From positions 1 to 36,828 of the forward strand of contig UCGV01000035.1 in the NCBI GenBank assembly GCA_900471925.1: DNA of 36,828 bases, written 5' to 3'. The notes beneath the pieces are model-generated. The model worked only from the letters and a program-made list of their open reading frames with translations, was not told the DNA's origin and ran no database searches. Of this stretch, positions 7,743 to 18,900 are shown piece by piece. This DNA is from Hyphomicrobiales bacterium. GTDB lineage: Bacteria > Pseudomonadota > Alphaproteobacteria > Rhizobiales > Rhizobiaceae. Positions within the stretch are counted from its first letter, which is position 1; the number at the start of each line of letters is the position of its first letter. A program made the position numbers and the translations under genes.

Positions 7743-9871
7743 ACGCACCTCCACCAGGATTGGAATCGGTCGTTGCTCCGGCACTGCGCGAGGATTTGCG
7801 CCTGCATCCTGGCGACCAGGAAAGTGCTGGGCGACACTGGCTGATCTACGATCCGATGGCGCACCGCTATCACGAGATCGACAACCGGGCTTACCACATA
7901 TTGCAGCATTGGCACGGCGACATGCGCCTCGACGCGCTGGCGGCCGATTTGAGTGCGCAACTCGGCGACGAAATCTCGATCGAGGATCTCTATGAGCTGA
8001 CGATGATGCTCGATCAGGCGGGCCTGTTATGCGAACCGGTTTCGGGCTGGAAATCCGTCTACAGGCGGCAGCAGGATCGGCGTCGCGGCCCCGTATCCTG
8101 GCTGTTACACAACTACCTTTTCATCCGCGTGCCACTCGTCAAACCCGACGGGTTCCTCAGTAGCACCTTGCCTTTCGCCCGGCTGATTGCGTCGCGTGGC
8201 GCGCTCGTCATCGTCTTTCTGATCGGTCTCGCAGGCCTGTTCATGGCGTCTCGACAGTTCGACGCGTTCTCCCACACGTTCCTCTTCTTCTTTTCGCTGG
8301 AAGGGGCGGCCGGATATGTGCTCGCGCTGTTCTTTGTGAAGGTCTTTCACGAGCTCGGCCATGCCTACATGGCAAAGCATTTCGGCTGCCGCGTGCCCAC
8401 CATGGGCGTCGCGTTTCTCGTGCTTGCGCCGGTCCTCTATACCGATGTGACCGACGCCTGGCGATTGCAGTCACGCCGCCAGCGCATGTTGGTCAGCGCG
8501 GCGGGCATGATGGTCGAGATCGCGATCGCCGCGGTCGCAACCTTCCTATGGGCATTTCTGCCGGACGGGGTCGCCAGAAGCGCCTGCTTCTTCATCGCCA
8601 CCGTGAGCTGGGTGCTGAGCCTTGCGATAAACCTCAGCCCGTTGATGCGTTTCGACGGTTATTATCTGCTGGGCGACTATTGGAGGGTTTCAAACCTGCA
8701 GCCGAGGGGCTTTGCTCTCTTCCGCTGGTCGATCCGGGAGTTCCTCTTCGACCTCAAGGCGCCATGCCCCGAGGATTGGTCCTGGCGACGGCGCGCAACA
8801 GTCGTTCTCTATGCCATCGCCGTCTGTATCTACCGACTTGGCCTGTTCATCGGTATCGCGCTGGTCGTCTACCATATGACGCAGGTCAAGCTGCTCGGCA
8901 TCCTGCTGTTTTCCGTCGAGATCCTCTGGTTCGTCGCGAGGCCTGTCGCCAGCGAGATCAAGATATGGTGGTCGATACGCGACAGGATTCGTCAGCGACG
9001 CCGCTATCGGTTCTCCACTGCAGCCGTTGCTTTCTCCGTCGGGGCGCTGATGATCCCATGGCCGCATCGCGTCGAAATGCCGGCGGTGATGGAGCCCGTC
9101 GCGGTCCAGCGGATCGCCATGCCGGTCGCTGCGCAATTGAAGCGAATCATGGTCCGGGATGGCGACCGTGTCGAACCGGGCGATATCCTGTTCGAACTGG
9201 ATTCGCCCAAGCTGCGGCTCGACATCCTGAAGACCACCACCAATCGCGATCTTGCGTGGTTGCGCCAGGCCCGTCGCGCCGCCGACCAGCTCGACCGCAA
9301 CGCGACGATGGTGATCGGACAGGAGATATCGAGCCTCGACGAGCAGATGGCGGGCCTGCGTCGTCTCGAAGGCGAATTGACGGTGAGGGCGGCCGTTGCA
9401 GGAGTCGTGGAGGACGTCCTGCCCGATCTGCATGTCGATCGCTGGATCGGCAAGGGCCAGGAGCTGGCTCTCGTGGTCGCCGACAACGGACACCAGGTGC
9501 GCGGATACATGCCGGAGGATCTTCTTGCCGCGGTTCAACCCAATGCGTCGGGACAGTTCATTCCGGACGAGCCGTTGACGAAGAAAACGGATGTTCGTCT
9601 CGCGTCGATCAGCGCCGGAGGCGTGGCGGTGCTGGATCTGCCCTATCTGGCCTCCGTCAATGGCGGACCAGTCGCCGTCAACGAAGACAAGGACAAAGGC
9701 GCGGTCCCGGTGGAGGCGCAATATCAGTTCATCATGGTGGCTGACGTCGACCAGCCCGTCACGCTGCCAGTTCTGCGCGGGGTGGTGAGGATCGACGCCA
9801 GTCCCGAAAGCATTGTCAGCAGAACGTTCAGGCGGGCCGTTGCTGTCGTCATCCGAGAATCGGGCTTCTGA
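7739..9871 (+). CDS. PqqD-like / M50 site-2 protease / HlyD fusion
   Basis: A 710-residue polytopic protein. Residues 25-105 resemble a PqqD-like winged helix (HWLIYDPMAHRYHEIDNRAY, YELTMMLDQAGLL), a fold that binds leader peptides in other systems. Residues about 150-440 form a multi-helix membrane core with the M50 zinc motif HELGH (H204, E205, H208) and the third-ligand motif MRFDGYYLLGD (D306). Residues about 460-700 carry lipoyl/HlyD-like halves (LKRIMVRDGDRVEPGDILFELDSP; VRAAVAGVVEDVLPDLHVDRWIGKGQ). All zinc ligands are present, so proteolysis is possible. Proteins of this layout accompany large secreted repeat proteins. It replaces the ABC exporter expected in a type I system and may process or escort the giant protein at 9994. 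Confidence 0.8.
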   Translation: MNAPPPGLESVVAPALREDLRLHPGDQESAGRHWLIYDPMAHRYHEIDNRAYHILQHWHGDMRLDALAADLSAQLGDEISIEDLYELTMMLDQAGLLCEPVSGWKSVYRRQQDRRRGPVSWLLHNYLFIRVPLVKPDGFLSSTLPFARLIASRGALVIVFLIGLAGLFMASRQFDAFSHTFLFFFSLEGAAGYVLALFFVKVFHELGHAYMAKHFGCRVPTMGVAFLVLAPVLYTDVTDAWRLQSRRQRMLVSAAGMMVEIAIAAVATFLWAFLPDGVARSACFFIATVSWVLSLAINLSPLMRFDGYYLLGDYWRVSNLQPRGFALFRWSIREFLFDLKAPCPEDWSWRRRATVVLYAIAVCIYRLGLFIGIALVVYHMTQVKLLGILLFSVEILWFVARPVASEIKIWWSIRDRIRQRRRYRFSTAAVAFSVGALMIPWPHRVEMPAVMEPVAVQRIAMPVAAQLKRIMVRDGDRVEPGDILFELDSPKLRLDILKTTTNRDLAWLRQARRAADQLDRNATMVIGQEISSLDEQMAGLRRLEGELTVRAAVAGVVEDVLPDLHVDRWIGKGQELALVVADNGHQVRGYMPEDLLAAVQPNASGQFIPDEPLTKKTDVRLASISAGGVAVLDLPYLASVNGGPVAVNEDKDKGAVPVEAQYQFIMVADVDQPVTLPVLRGVVRIDASPESIVSRTFRRAVAVVIRESGF

Positions 9872-9993
9872 GTGGGCCCGACCAATACAGCATGTGATCA
9901 AGCGCCAGTTCGGAGAGCTGGCCCTCAGGCGTATCGAAGAAATTGCAGTCTCATCGAAGTCTGCGACCCCAAAAGGTCGGTGCGAGGTGTGTG

Positions 9994-12900
9994 ATGATGT
10001 TCCGAGAGCAATCTGGCAAGACCAGTGGTTTTCCTGTTGAAGGTGGTGTCAGCCGCGAAGCACCGGTGCGGCCGCATAGCCGGTCGAAAAAACCGATCAT
10101 CCGCACGCTTGAGCCGCGCATGGTTTTCGACGCGGCTGCCGTCGTTGCCGTCGAACATGCCGCCCAGGCACCCGCACACCACGAACCCGTACCGGACGCA
10201 GGTCACTCCCCAGTTTCCAAACCGTCGTGGGACCATCTCGCCGAGGCTCTGAAGGTTGCTCCCGTCACAGCGCTGGCCAAGCCGCCGGTAATGGACGTTC
10301 CCGCACCCATCATGCCCGCGCATGCCGACGCTCCGGGTGGCTCGAAAGGAGTGGATGCTCCAGTCAAAATTCAGGAGACAGACGGAAAGACCGACCGCTC
10401 GGTCGGGCAAGCCTTGTCGTCGGCGGGCCAGCGTGTTGCGCCAACAGATCCCGATCCCGCAGAGAAAACAAACCAGCCACCGGCAATCGAAGTCGCCAAG
10501 CACGGACCTACAGAGGCCGCCAGGTCCGACGCGTCTGCGGTTACAGCGATCGACCGGAATGTCCCTGCCGCGTCCGATCGGACGGTGGCCGATCCGCGCG
10601 GCAGCGACGAGAGGAGCGGTGACCATGCAGTTGCGCCCGGCGCAGCCGATGCCACCGCCAGGGAAGTGTTCTTCATCTGGGACAACGTGAAGGACTGGCA
10701 GCAGATTGCCGCGAACCTTGGCGACCGTCGGATCTACGTGCTCGATTCGACCAAGGACGGTGTCGCGCAGATATCCGCCATATTGAAAGGCCAAAGTGAT
10801 ATCGGCGCGATCCACCTCATTTCTCACGGTGCAGAAGGAAGCCTGAGCCTCGGGACCGCAGTTCTTGATTCAGAGACGATGCAAGGCCAGTACCGCGACG
10901 AGTTGACCGAGATCGGACAGGCTTTGTCGAAGGATGGCGACATTCTCATCTATGGGTGCGACTTCGCGGCAGCTAACGACGGTCTTCACGCCGCGGCCGT
11001 TCTTGGCGATATCACTCAGGCGGACATCGCCGCATCGATCGATCCCACGGGCGCTGCGGCACTTGGCGGCGACTGGGATCTGGAAGAACGAACCGGTACG
11101 ATCGAGACTGCGACCATAACGGACTACGCCTATGCCGCCTTGCTCGCCGCGCCCACGATCGATCTCGACGGCGCATTGGGAGCGACAGGCGATTTTGCCG
11201 CCAGCTACACCGAAAACGCGCCACCTATTTCCATCGTGGCCGACGGTCCTGCCGGTGCGACGATCACCGACAGCGACGGGGATCTGCAGAGCATCACCAT
11301 CACTGCGGACGCTGCACCGAATGGAAATGCCGAGCACCTATCCTTCGGCGGCCTTGCAGTGGCTCTCGGAAGCGACTCCACGAATACTGTCGTCGTCGGC
11401 GCGACCACCTACAGTATCGTCTATTCGGCGGCGACACGGACCTTTACGATCACCAACAACGGTGGCGGAACGATCCCGAGTGGCGGCGACACCAATACGC
11501 TGGTGCGCTCGATCACATATGACAACGGTTCCGACAATCCCACCAATGGAGGCGCAAACACGGGCCGCGTGTTCTCGTTCACGGCCACGGACGCAACGTC
11601 GGTCACCTCGGCTACCAGCACGGCAACGGTCACCATCGCTGCCGTAAACGACGGGCCTGTTGGCGTCGCAGACAGCAACACCATCGCCGAGGATGGCGTG
11701 GCAACCGGCAACGTGATTGCCAACGACACGGACGCCGATGGCGACGCGCTGTCGGTCACGCAATTCGAGATCGACGGCACGACCTATGCGGCGGGCCAGA
11801 CCGCGAACGTTTCAGGCGTCGGCACCCTGTTGATCGGCGCTGACGGCTCCTACACCTTCACGCCTGTTGCGAACTATGACGGGCCGGTGCCGGTTGCGAC
11901 CTATACCCTGTCGGATCGCGGCCTGACCTCGACGGCCACGCTGACGCTCTCCATCACTGCGGTCAACGATCCGCCTGTCGATGGTGACGAGACCAATACC
12001 GTTGCCGAAGATACGGTGCTGACGATCGGCGACGGTGCGGCGGGCGATCTCCTCGACAACGCCACCGATATCGACGGCGGCACACTGACCGTTGCCGGCT
12101 TCTCGGTCGCCGGCCACACGGGGCCTTTCGTGATCGGCTCCGCCTACACGATCGCAGGGGTAGGGGACATCACCATCAATGCCAACGGGAGCTATTCCTT
12201 CGCGCCGGCCGCGAACTATGTCGGTGCGATCCCGGTGATCACCTATACCGTCTCGGACGGCGCGGGCGGAACGGACAGCTCGACGCTGACCTTGACGATC
12301 GTGCCGGCCAACGATGCGCCTGGCGGCACCGACAATACGGTAACGATTACCGAGGATACCGCCTTCACCTTCACGGCCGCGTCCTTCGGCTTCACCGATC
12401 CCAACGACACGCCGGCCGATGCGATGCAGGCGGTGATCATCACCACGTTGCCACCGGCGGCTGAAGGCACGTTGCTACTGGGTGGCGTTGCGGTGACGGC
12501 AGGCCAGACGATTGCCTTGGCTGACATTCCCAACCTGACGTTTCAGCCGGCCGCCGATGTGAATGGTACCGGCATCGGCTCATTCACATTCCAGGTCGTG
12601 GACAACGGCGGCACTGCAAATGGCGGGGAGGATACCGACCAGAGCCCGAACACCTTCGCCTTCAACATCACGGCGGTGAACGATGCACCCGTTGCCACCG
12701 ACGACACGGTAACGACGCCCGAGGACACGGCGCTTAATGTTCCGGCGGTATCGGGCGTTCTGGCGAACGACACGGACGTTGACGGAGATACGCTGACCAT
12801 CACCCAGTTCACGGTCAGCGGCATTACGGCCTCAGCCGGTCAGTCGGGAAATATTCCGGGGGTGGGCCGACTGACCGTCAACGCTGACGGCAGCTACAGC

Positions 12901-15900
12901 TTCATACCGGTCGCCAACTTTACAGGGCCGGTGCCGGTCATCACCTATACTGTCTCGGACGGCCAGGGTGGCACGGATACGGCGACGCTGACGATCAATG
13001 TCATTCCGGTCAATGATCTGCCCGTGGATGGCGACGAGACGAACAGCGTGACCGAAGACACGGTGCTGACTGTTGCCGATGGCAGTGCGGGCGACCTTCT
13101 CGCCAATTCCAGCGACCTCGACGGCGACCCGCTGACGATCAGCGGTTTTACAGTTGCCGGAGAGACGGGGCCATTCGTGGTCGGGACCGGCTATCTGATC
13201 GCCGGCGTCGGCACAGTCACCATCAATGCCAATGGCAGCTATTCCTTCGCACCCGTCGCCAACTATGACGGGCCGATCCCGGTGATCACCTATACCGTTT
13301 CCGATGGGGCAGGTGGTACCGATACCTCGACGCTGACCTTGACGATGACACCGGTCAATGACCCGCCCGTCGCCCAGGACGACGCGGCGACCACGCCGGA
13401 AAACACGCCGGTCTCCGGCAATGTCTTGAACAACGATACCGACATCGACGACCCGACCCTTACGGTGACGTTCTTCGAGATCGGCGGACAGACATATGGC
13501 GCAGGGACCACGGCGGCGATCATCGGTGTTGGCACGCTGGTTATCAACACGGATGGTAGCTACGTCTTCACGCCGGCTCCGAGTTATAACGGCCCGGTTC
13601 CAGACGTGACCTATACCGTCTCGGACGGCGAGGCGACGGATACCGCCGTGCTAAGGCTCAACGTTACCCCGCTGAACGATCCGCCCATTGCCGATGACGA
13701 GGCGGGCACCACGCCGGAGGACACGACGCTGACGGTGCCGGCGGGGTCAGGCCTGCTGGTCGGCGATAGCGATGTCGATGGCGATACGCTCGTCATCACG
13801 ACGTTCGAAGTCGGCGGCACCACTTACACCGCCGGCGACACGGCGACGATTGCCGGAGTCGGCGCGCTGACCATCGATGCCGATGGCAGCTATCAGTTTG
13901 TTCCTGATGCGAACTACAACGGGCCTGTTCCGGTGGCCACCTACACCGTCTCGGACGGCAATGGTGGCACGGATCAAGGCACGCTGAGCCTTACGGTCAC
14001 GCCGGTCAATGATCCGCCTGTCGCCGTTGATGACAGCAACACGACGCCGGAGGACACGCCGCTGAGCGGCAGCGTACTCACCAACGATACGGACGTGGAC
14101 GGGGATCAACTGACGATCGTCGGATTCGAGGTTGCCGGCATACCCGGCGCTTTCATCGCCGGATCAACGGCGACGATCCCCGGCGTCGGGACAGTCACCG
14201 TCAACCCCGACGGAACATATACTCTGGTGCCGGCCGCCAATTACACCGGTCCTGTTCCCGACGTGACCTACATTCTTTCCGACGGCAATGGCGGTACGGT
14301 AACGGGCACGCTGACGCTCGACGTTACGCCGGTCAACGACCCGCCTGTCGCGATCGACGACACCGGCACGACGACGCAGGATACGGACCTCAACGGCAAT
14401 GTCCTCGGCAACGATACCGATGTCGATGGCGACGCGCTTGATGTCACAGGGTTTTCGGTTGGCGGAAACTCCTATGCTCCGGGCGACACTGCAACGATCC
14501 CCGGCGTCGGCGAACTGACCCTGAGACCGGACGGCAGCTACACCTTCGTGCCGGAGCCCGGCTACACCGGGCCGGTTCCCGATGTGACCTATACAGTTTC
14601 GGACGGCACTGCGTCCGACGACGGCACGCTGACGATCGATGTCATTCCACCGAATGCGGTGGGCGCGAACAGCGACGCTGCGACGACGCCCGAGGACACG
14701 ACACTGACCGGCAACGTGCTCGCCAATGATGTCGATCCCAATGGCGATAGCCTGTCTGTCGTGAATTTTACCGTGGCGGGCGACCCGACCGTCTATGCCG
14801 TCGGTTCTCCGGCAACGATTGCCGGCATAGGTACCCTGACGATCAACATCGATGGAAGCTACACCTTCGTTCCGGCACTGAACTACTTTGGCCCGGTACC
14901 GGTCGCCACCTACACCGCGACCGATGGTACGCTGTCGGACACGGCGACGTTGACCATTACCGTCACGCCGGTCAACGATCTGCCGGTCGCGGTCAACGAC
15001 AGCGGGACCACGCCGGAAGACACCACCCTCACCGGCAACGTGCTGACGAACGACACGGATGTCGATGGCAATACGCTGAGCGTAACCGGCTTCGTGGTGG
15101 CGGGTGTCAACTTCGCTTCGGGCCAGACGGCCATCATACCCACGGTGGGTCGCCTTACGATCAACGCGAATGGCAGCTACAGTTTCGTGCCGGTCGCCGA
15201 CTATGACGGGCCGGTCCCGGTTGCGACCTATACGGTGTCGGATGGAAACGGCGGCACCGCCACCGCCACGCTGATCATCGGTATCACCCCGGTCAACGAC
15301 AGCCCCGTTGCGGTGGACGATACCGGAAGCACGCCGGAGGACACGACGTTGTCGGTATCTGCGCCCGGCCTGCTGTCGAACGATACGGATGTGGACGGCG
15401 ATGCTCTTGCGATCACCAGCTTCGACGTATCGGGCGTGCCCGGCAACTTCACCGCCGGTTCTGCGGCGACCATCGTCGGAATTGGGGTGCTGACGATCAA
15501 TACCGACGGCAGCTACACCTTCGTGCCCGCAGCGGATTTCACTGGACCGGTTCCTGTCGTGACCTACACCATGACGGATGGAACACTCACCGACACGGCG
15601 ACGCTGTCGCTCACTGTCACTCCCGTCAACGATCCTCCGGTTGCCAGTGACGATACGGCGACGGTGGCCGAGGATACCACGCTGACGGTTCCGGCGACCT
15701 CGGGTCTGTTTGTCAACGACACGGATATCGACGGCGGCGCCTTGTCGGTGACGCAGTTCGAAGTTGCCGGCATCATCTTCGGCCCAGGCACCGTCGCGAC
15801 CATTCCCGGCGTCGGCAATCTGACGATCAACGCAGATGGAAGCTACGTCTTCACGCCCGTCGCCAACTATAATGGCCCGGTCCCGCAGGTGACCTATACT

Positions 15901-18900
15901 GTCTCCGACGGCAATGGTGGCACGGATACTGCCGTACTGAGGATCACCGTCACGCCGGTGAACGATGCACCTGTCGCCGCGGACAATAGCGGCACGACAC
16001 CTGAGGATACGGTGCTGACAGGCGAAGTCCTGAGCAACGATAGTGACATCGATGGCGATACATTGTCTGTCGCGCAGTTCACCGTTGCAGGCGACCCGAC
16101 CGTCCATGCCGCCGGAACCACGGCAACGATCGCCGGAATCGGCGATCTGACGATCAATGCAGACGGTAGCTACACTTTCGTGCCGGCCGCCAACTACAAT
16201 GGCCAGGTTCCTATTGCCACCTACACCGCGTCGGACGGAAACGGCGGCACGGATACCGCGACGCTGACACTGAACGTCACGCCGGTGAACGATGCACCCA
16301 TTCCCGTGGATGATACCGGCACGACGCCGGAAGACACGACGCTGACGGTTCCGGCTGGATCAGGTCTTCTGTCGAACGACACGGATGCCGAAGGCGACGC
16401 CTTGACGATCCAGGGGTTCTCGGTCGCCGGAATATCCGGTGGCTTCCTTGCCGGGGCGACGGCGACGATACCCGGCATCGGCACGCTCACCATCAATGCC
16501 AACGGCAGCTACACGTTCGTGCCGGTCGCCAACTATAACGGCCCCGGTCCGGTCGCGACCTACAGGATAACGGACGGTGCGTTGACCGCAGAGGCAGTCC
16601 TCACCATCACCGTAACGCCTGTCAACGATCCGCCGGTCGATGGGAACGAGACCAATTCCGTCACCGAGGACACGACGCTGGCGGTTCCTGCGGCATCGGG
16701 GCTGCTTGCCAACACGACCGACATCGATGGTGGTGCGCCCGTCGTCGTCGACTTCACGGTGGCAGGCGAGGCCGCTCCGTTCTCGGTCGGCAGCGGCTAC
16801 CTGATCGCAGGCGTCGGGACGATCACCATCAACGCCGATGGCAGCTATTCCTTCGCACCCGTCGCCGACTACACCGGCGCGATCCCCGTCGTGACCTATA
16901 CAGTTTCGGACGGGGCAGGTGGTACGGATACCTCGACGCTGACACTGACGATGGTGCCGGTGAACGATCCGCCGGTTGCCGCGGACGACACCGGCACGAC
17001 GCCGGAAGACACGACGCTCAATGGCAACGTGCTGACCAATGACACTGACATCGATGGTGGTGCGCTGTCGGTAACGCAGTTCACCATTGCCGGCGATGCC
17101 GCCGTCCATGGAGCAGGCACCGCGGCGACGATCGTCGGCGTCGGCGCGCTTACCATCAATGCCGATGGCAGCTACACGTTCGTGCCTGCCGCGAATTACA
17201 ATGGCCCGGTTCCGGTGGCCACCTACACGGTATCGGACGGCGCCCTGACCGATACGGGAACGCTCACTCTCGACGTCACGCCGATCAACGATCCACCTGT
17301 CGATGGCAACGAGACAAATTCTGTCACCGAGGATACGACGCTCACGGTTCCGGCAGGCACTGGCCTGCTTGCCAATACGACCGATATCGACGGCGGCACG
17401 CCAAGCGTCAGTGGCTTCACCGTGGCCGGCCAGAGCGGGCCTTTCGCCATCGGCAGCGGCTACCTGATCGCCGGGGTCGGTACCATCACGATCAATGCGG
17501 ATGGAAGCTACGCGTTTACGCCGATCGCCGATTACACCGGGGCAATTCCCGTCATCACCTACACCGTTTCCGACGGGGCAGGCGGCACCGACACTTCGAC
17601 GCTGACGCTGACCATGGTGCCAGTGAACGATCCGCCTGTGGACGGAGACGAAACCAACGCCGTCACCGAGGACACAACATTGACGGTTAGCGCGGCATCC
17701 GGGCTGCTGGCCAACACGACCGACATCGATGGTGGCGCGCCCATCGTCGCCGGCTTCACGGTGGCAGGCCAGGGCGGCCCGTTCGCGGTCGGCAGCGGCT
17801 ATCTGATCGCCGGGGTCGGAACAATCACCATCAATGCGGATGGAAGCTACGCGTTCACGCCGGTTGCCAATTACACCGGCGCGATCCCCGTCATCACCTA
17901 CACCGTCTCCGATGGGGCCGGCGGCACCGATACCTCGACGCTGACATTGACCATGGTGCCGGTGAACGATCCTCCAGTCGCCGCAGACGACACGGCCACG
18001 ACTCCGGAAGACACGGCGCTGAATGGCAACGTGCTGACCAATGACACTGATATCGATGGCGGCCCGCTGTCGGTGACGCAGTTCATCGTCAATGGGACGA
18101 CCTATACGGCCGGCCAGACGGCTGCCATCAACGGCATCGGCGCACTCATCGTCAATGCCGATGGCAGCTACACATTCGTGCCGGCGCTCAACTACAATGG
18201 TCCGGTCCCGGCCTCGACATACACGGTTTCGGACGGGAGGGGCGGTACCGACACCGCCATACTCTCAATCACTGTCACACCCGTCAACGATCCGCCGGAA
18301 CCGGACGACGGCGGTGGCGGCAGGGGAACCGGCGAAGATATCCCAAATCAGATCAGCATCGACGCTTCCACCGTGACGGACGTGGTTGCGTCAAGGTTTT
18401 TCTCGGACGTCGATGGCGATATATTGAGATATGCGGCGTCCGGCCTTCCTACTGGGCTTTCCATCAACCCGTTGACGGGACGGATCAGCGGCACGTTGCC
18501 CAACGACGCCAGCCAGAACAGCCCCTACAGGGTTGTCGTCACCGCGACCGACCCGGATGGCCTGTCGGCGAGGCAGACCTTCCTATGGTTTGTCGTCAAT
18601 CCTGGACCGGTGGCTGTCGACGATGCCGCAGTCGTTGTAGAAGACACGGCCCTGAGCGGCACGGTGATCACCAATGACAGCGATCCGGACGGCGATACAT
18701 TCATGGTGACGCAGTTCGCGTTCGGCGGCAGGACATATCTGGCAGGCCGAACGGCGACGCTGGCCGGTGTGGGTTCCCTGGTGATCAACACCGACGGCAG
18801 CTACACGTTCACACCGGCACTGAACTTCAACGGCCCAGTTCCGGCGACCTATACGCTGCGCGACAGCGACGGCGGCACGGACACCGCCACGCTCACCATC

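Noticed and set aside
8690..9901. Minus-strand open frame of 403 codons opposite the M50 fusion gene
   Set aside because: The HELGH, FDG and lipoyl motifs lie on the plus strand; the antisense frame shows none.
14164..16107. Long minus-strand open frame (647 codons) opposite the giant gene, with several shorter ones
   Set aside because: It is the antisense of the repeat array; low stop-codon frequency follows from the high GC and repeated sequence. It is arginine/valine-rich, repeats with the sense array and has no recognisable domain.
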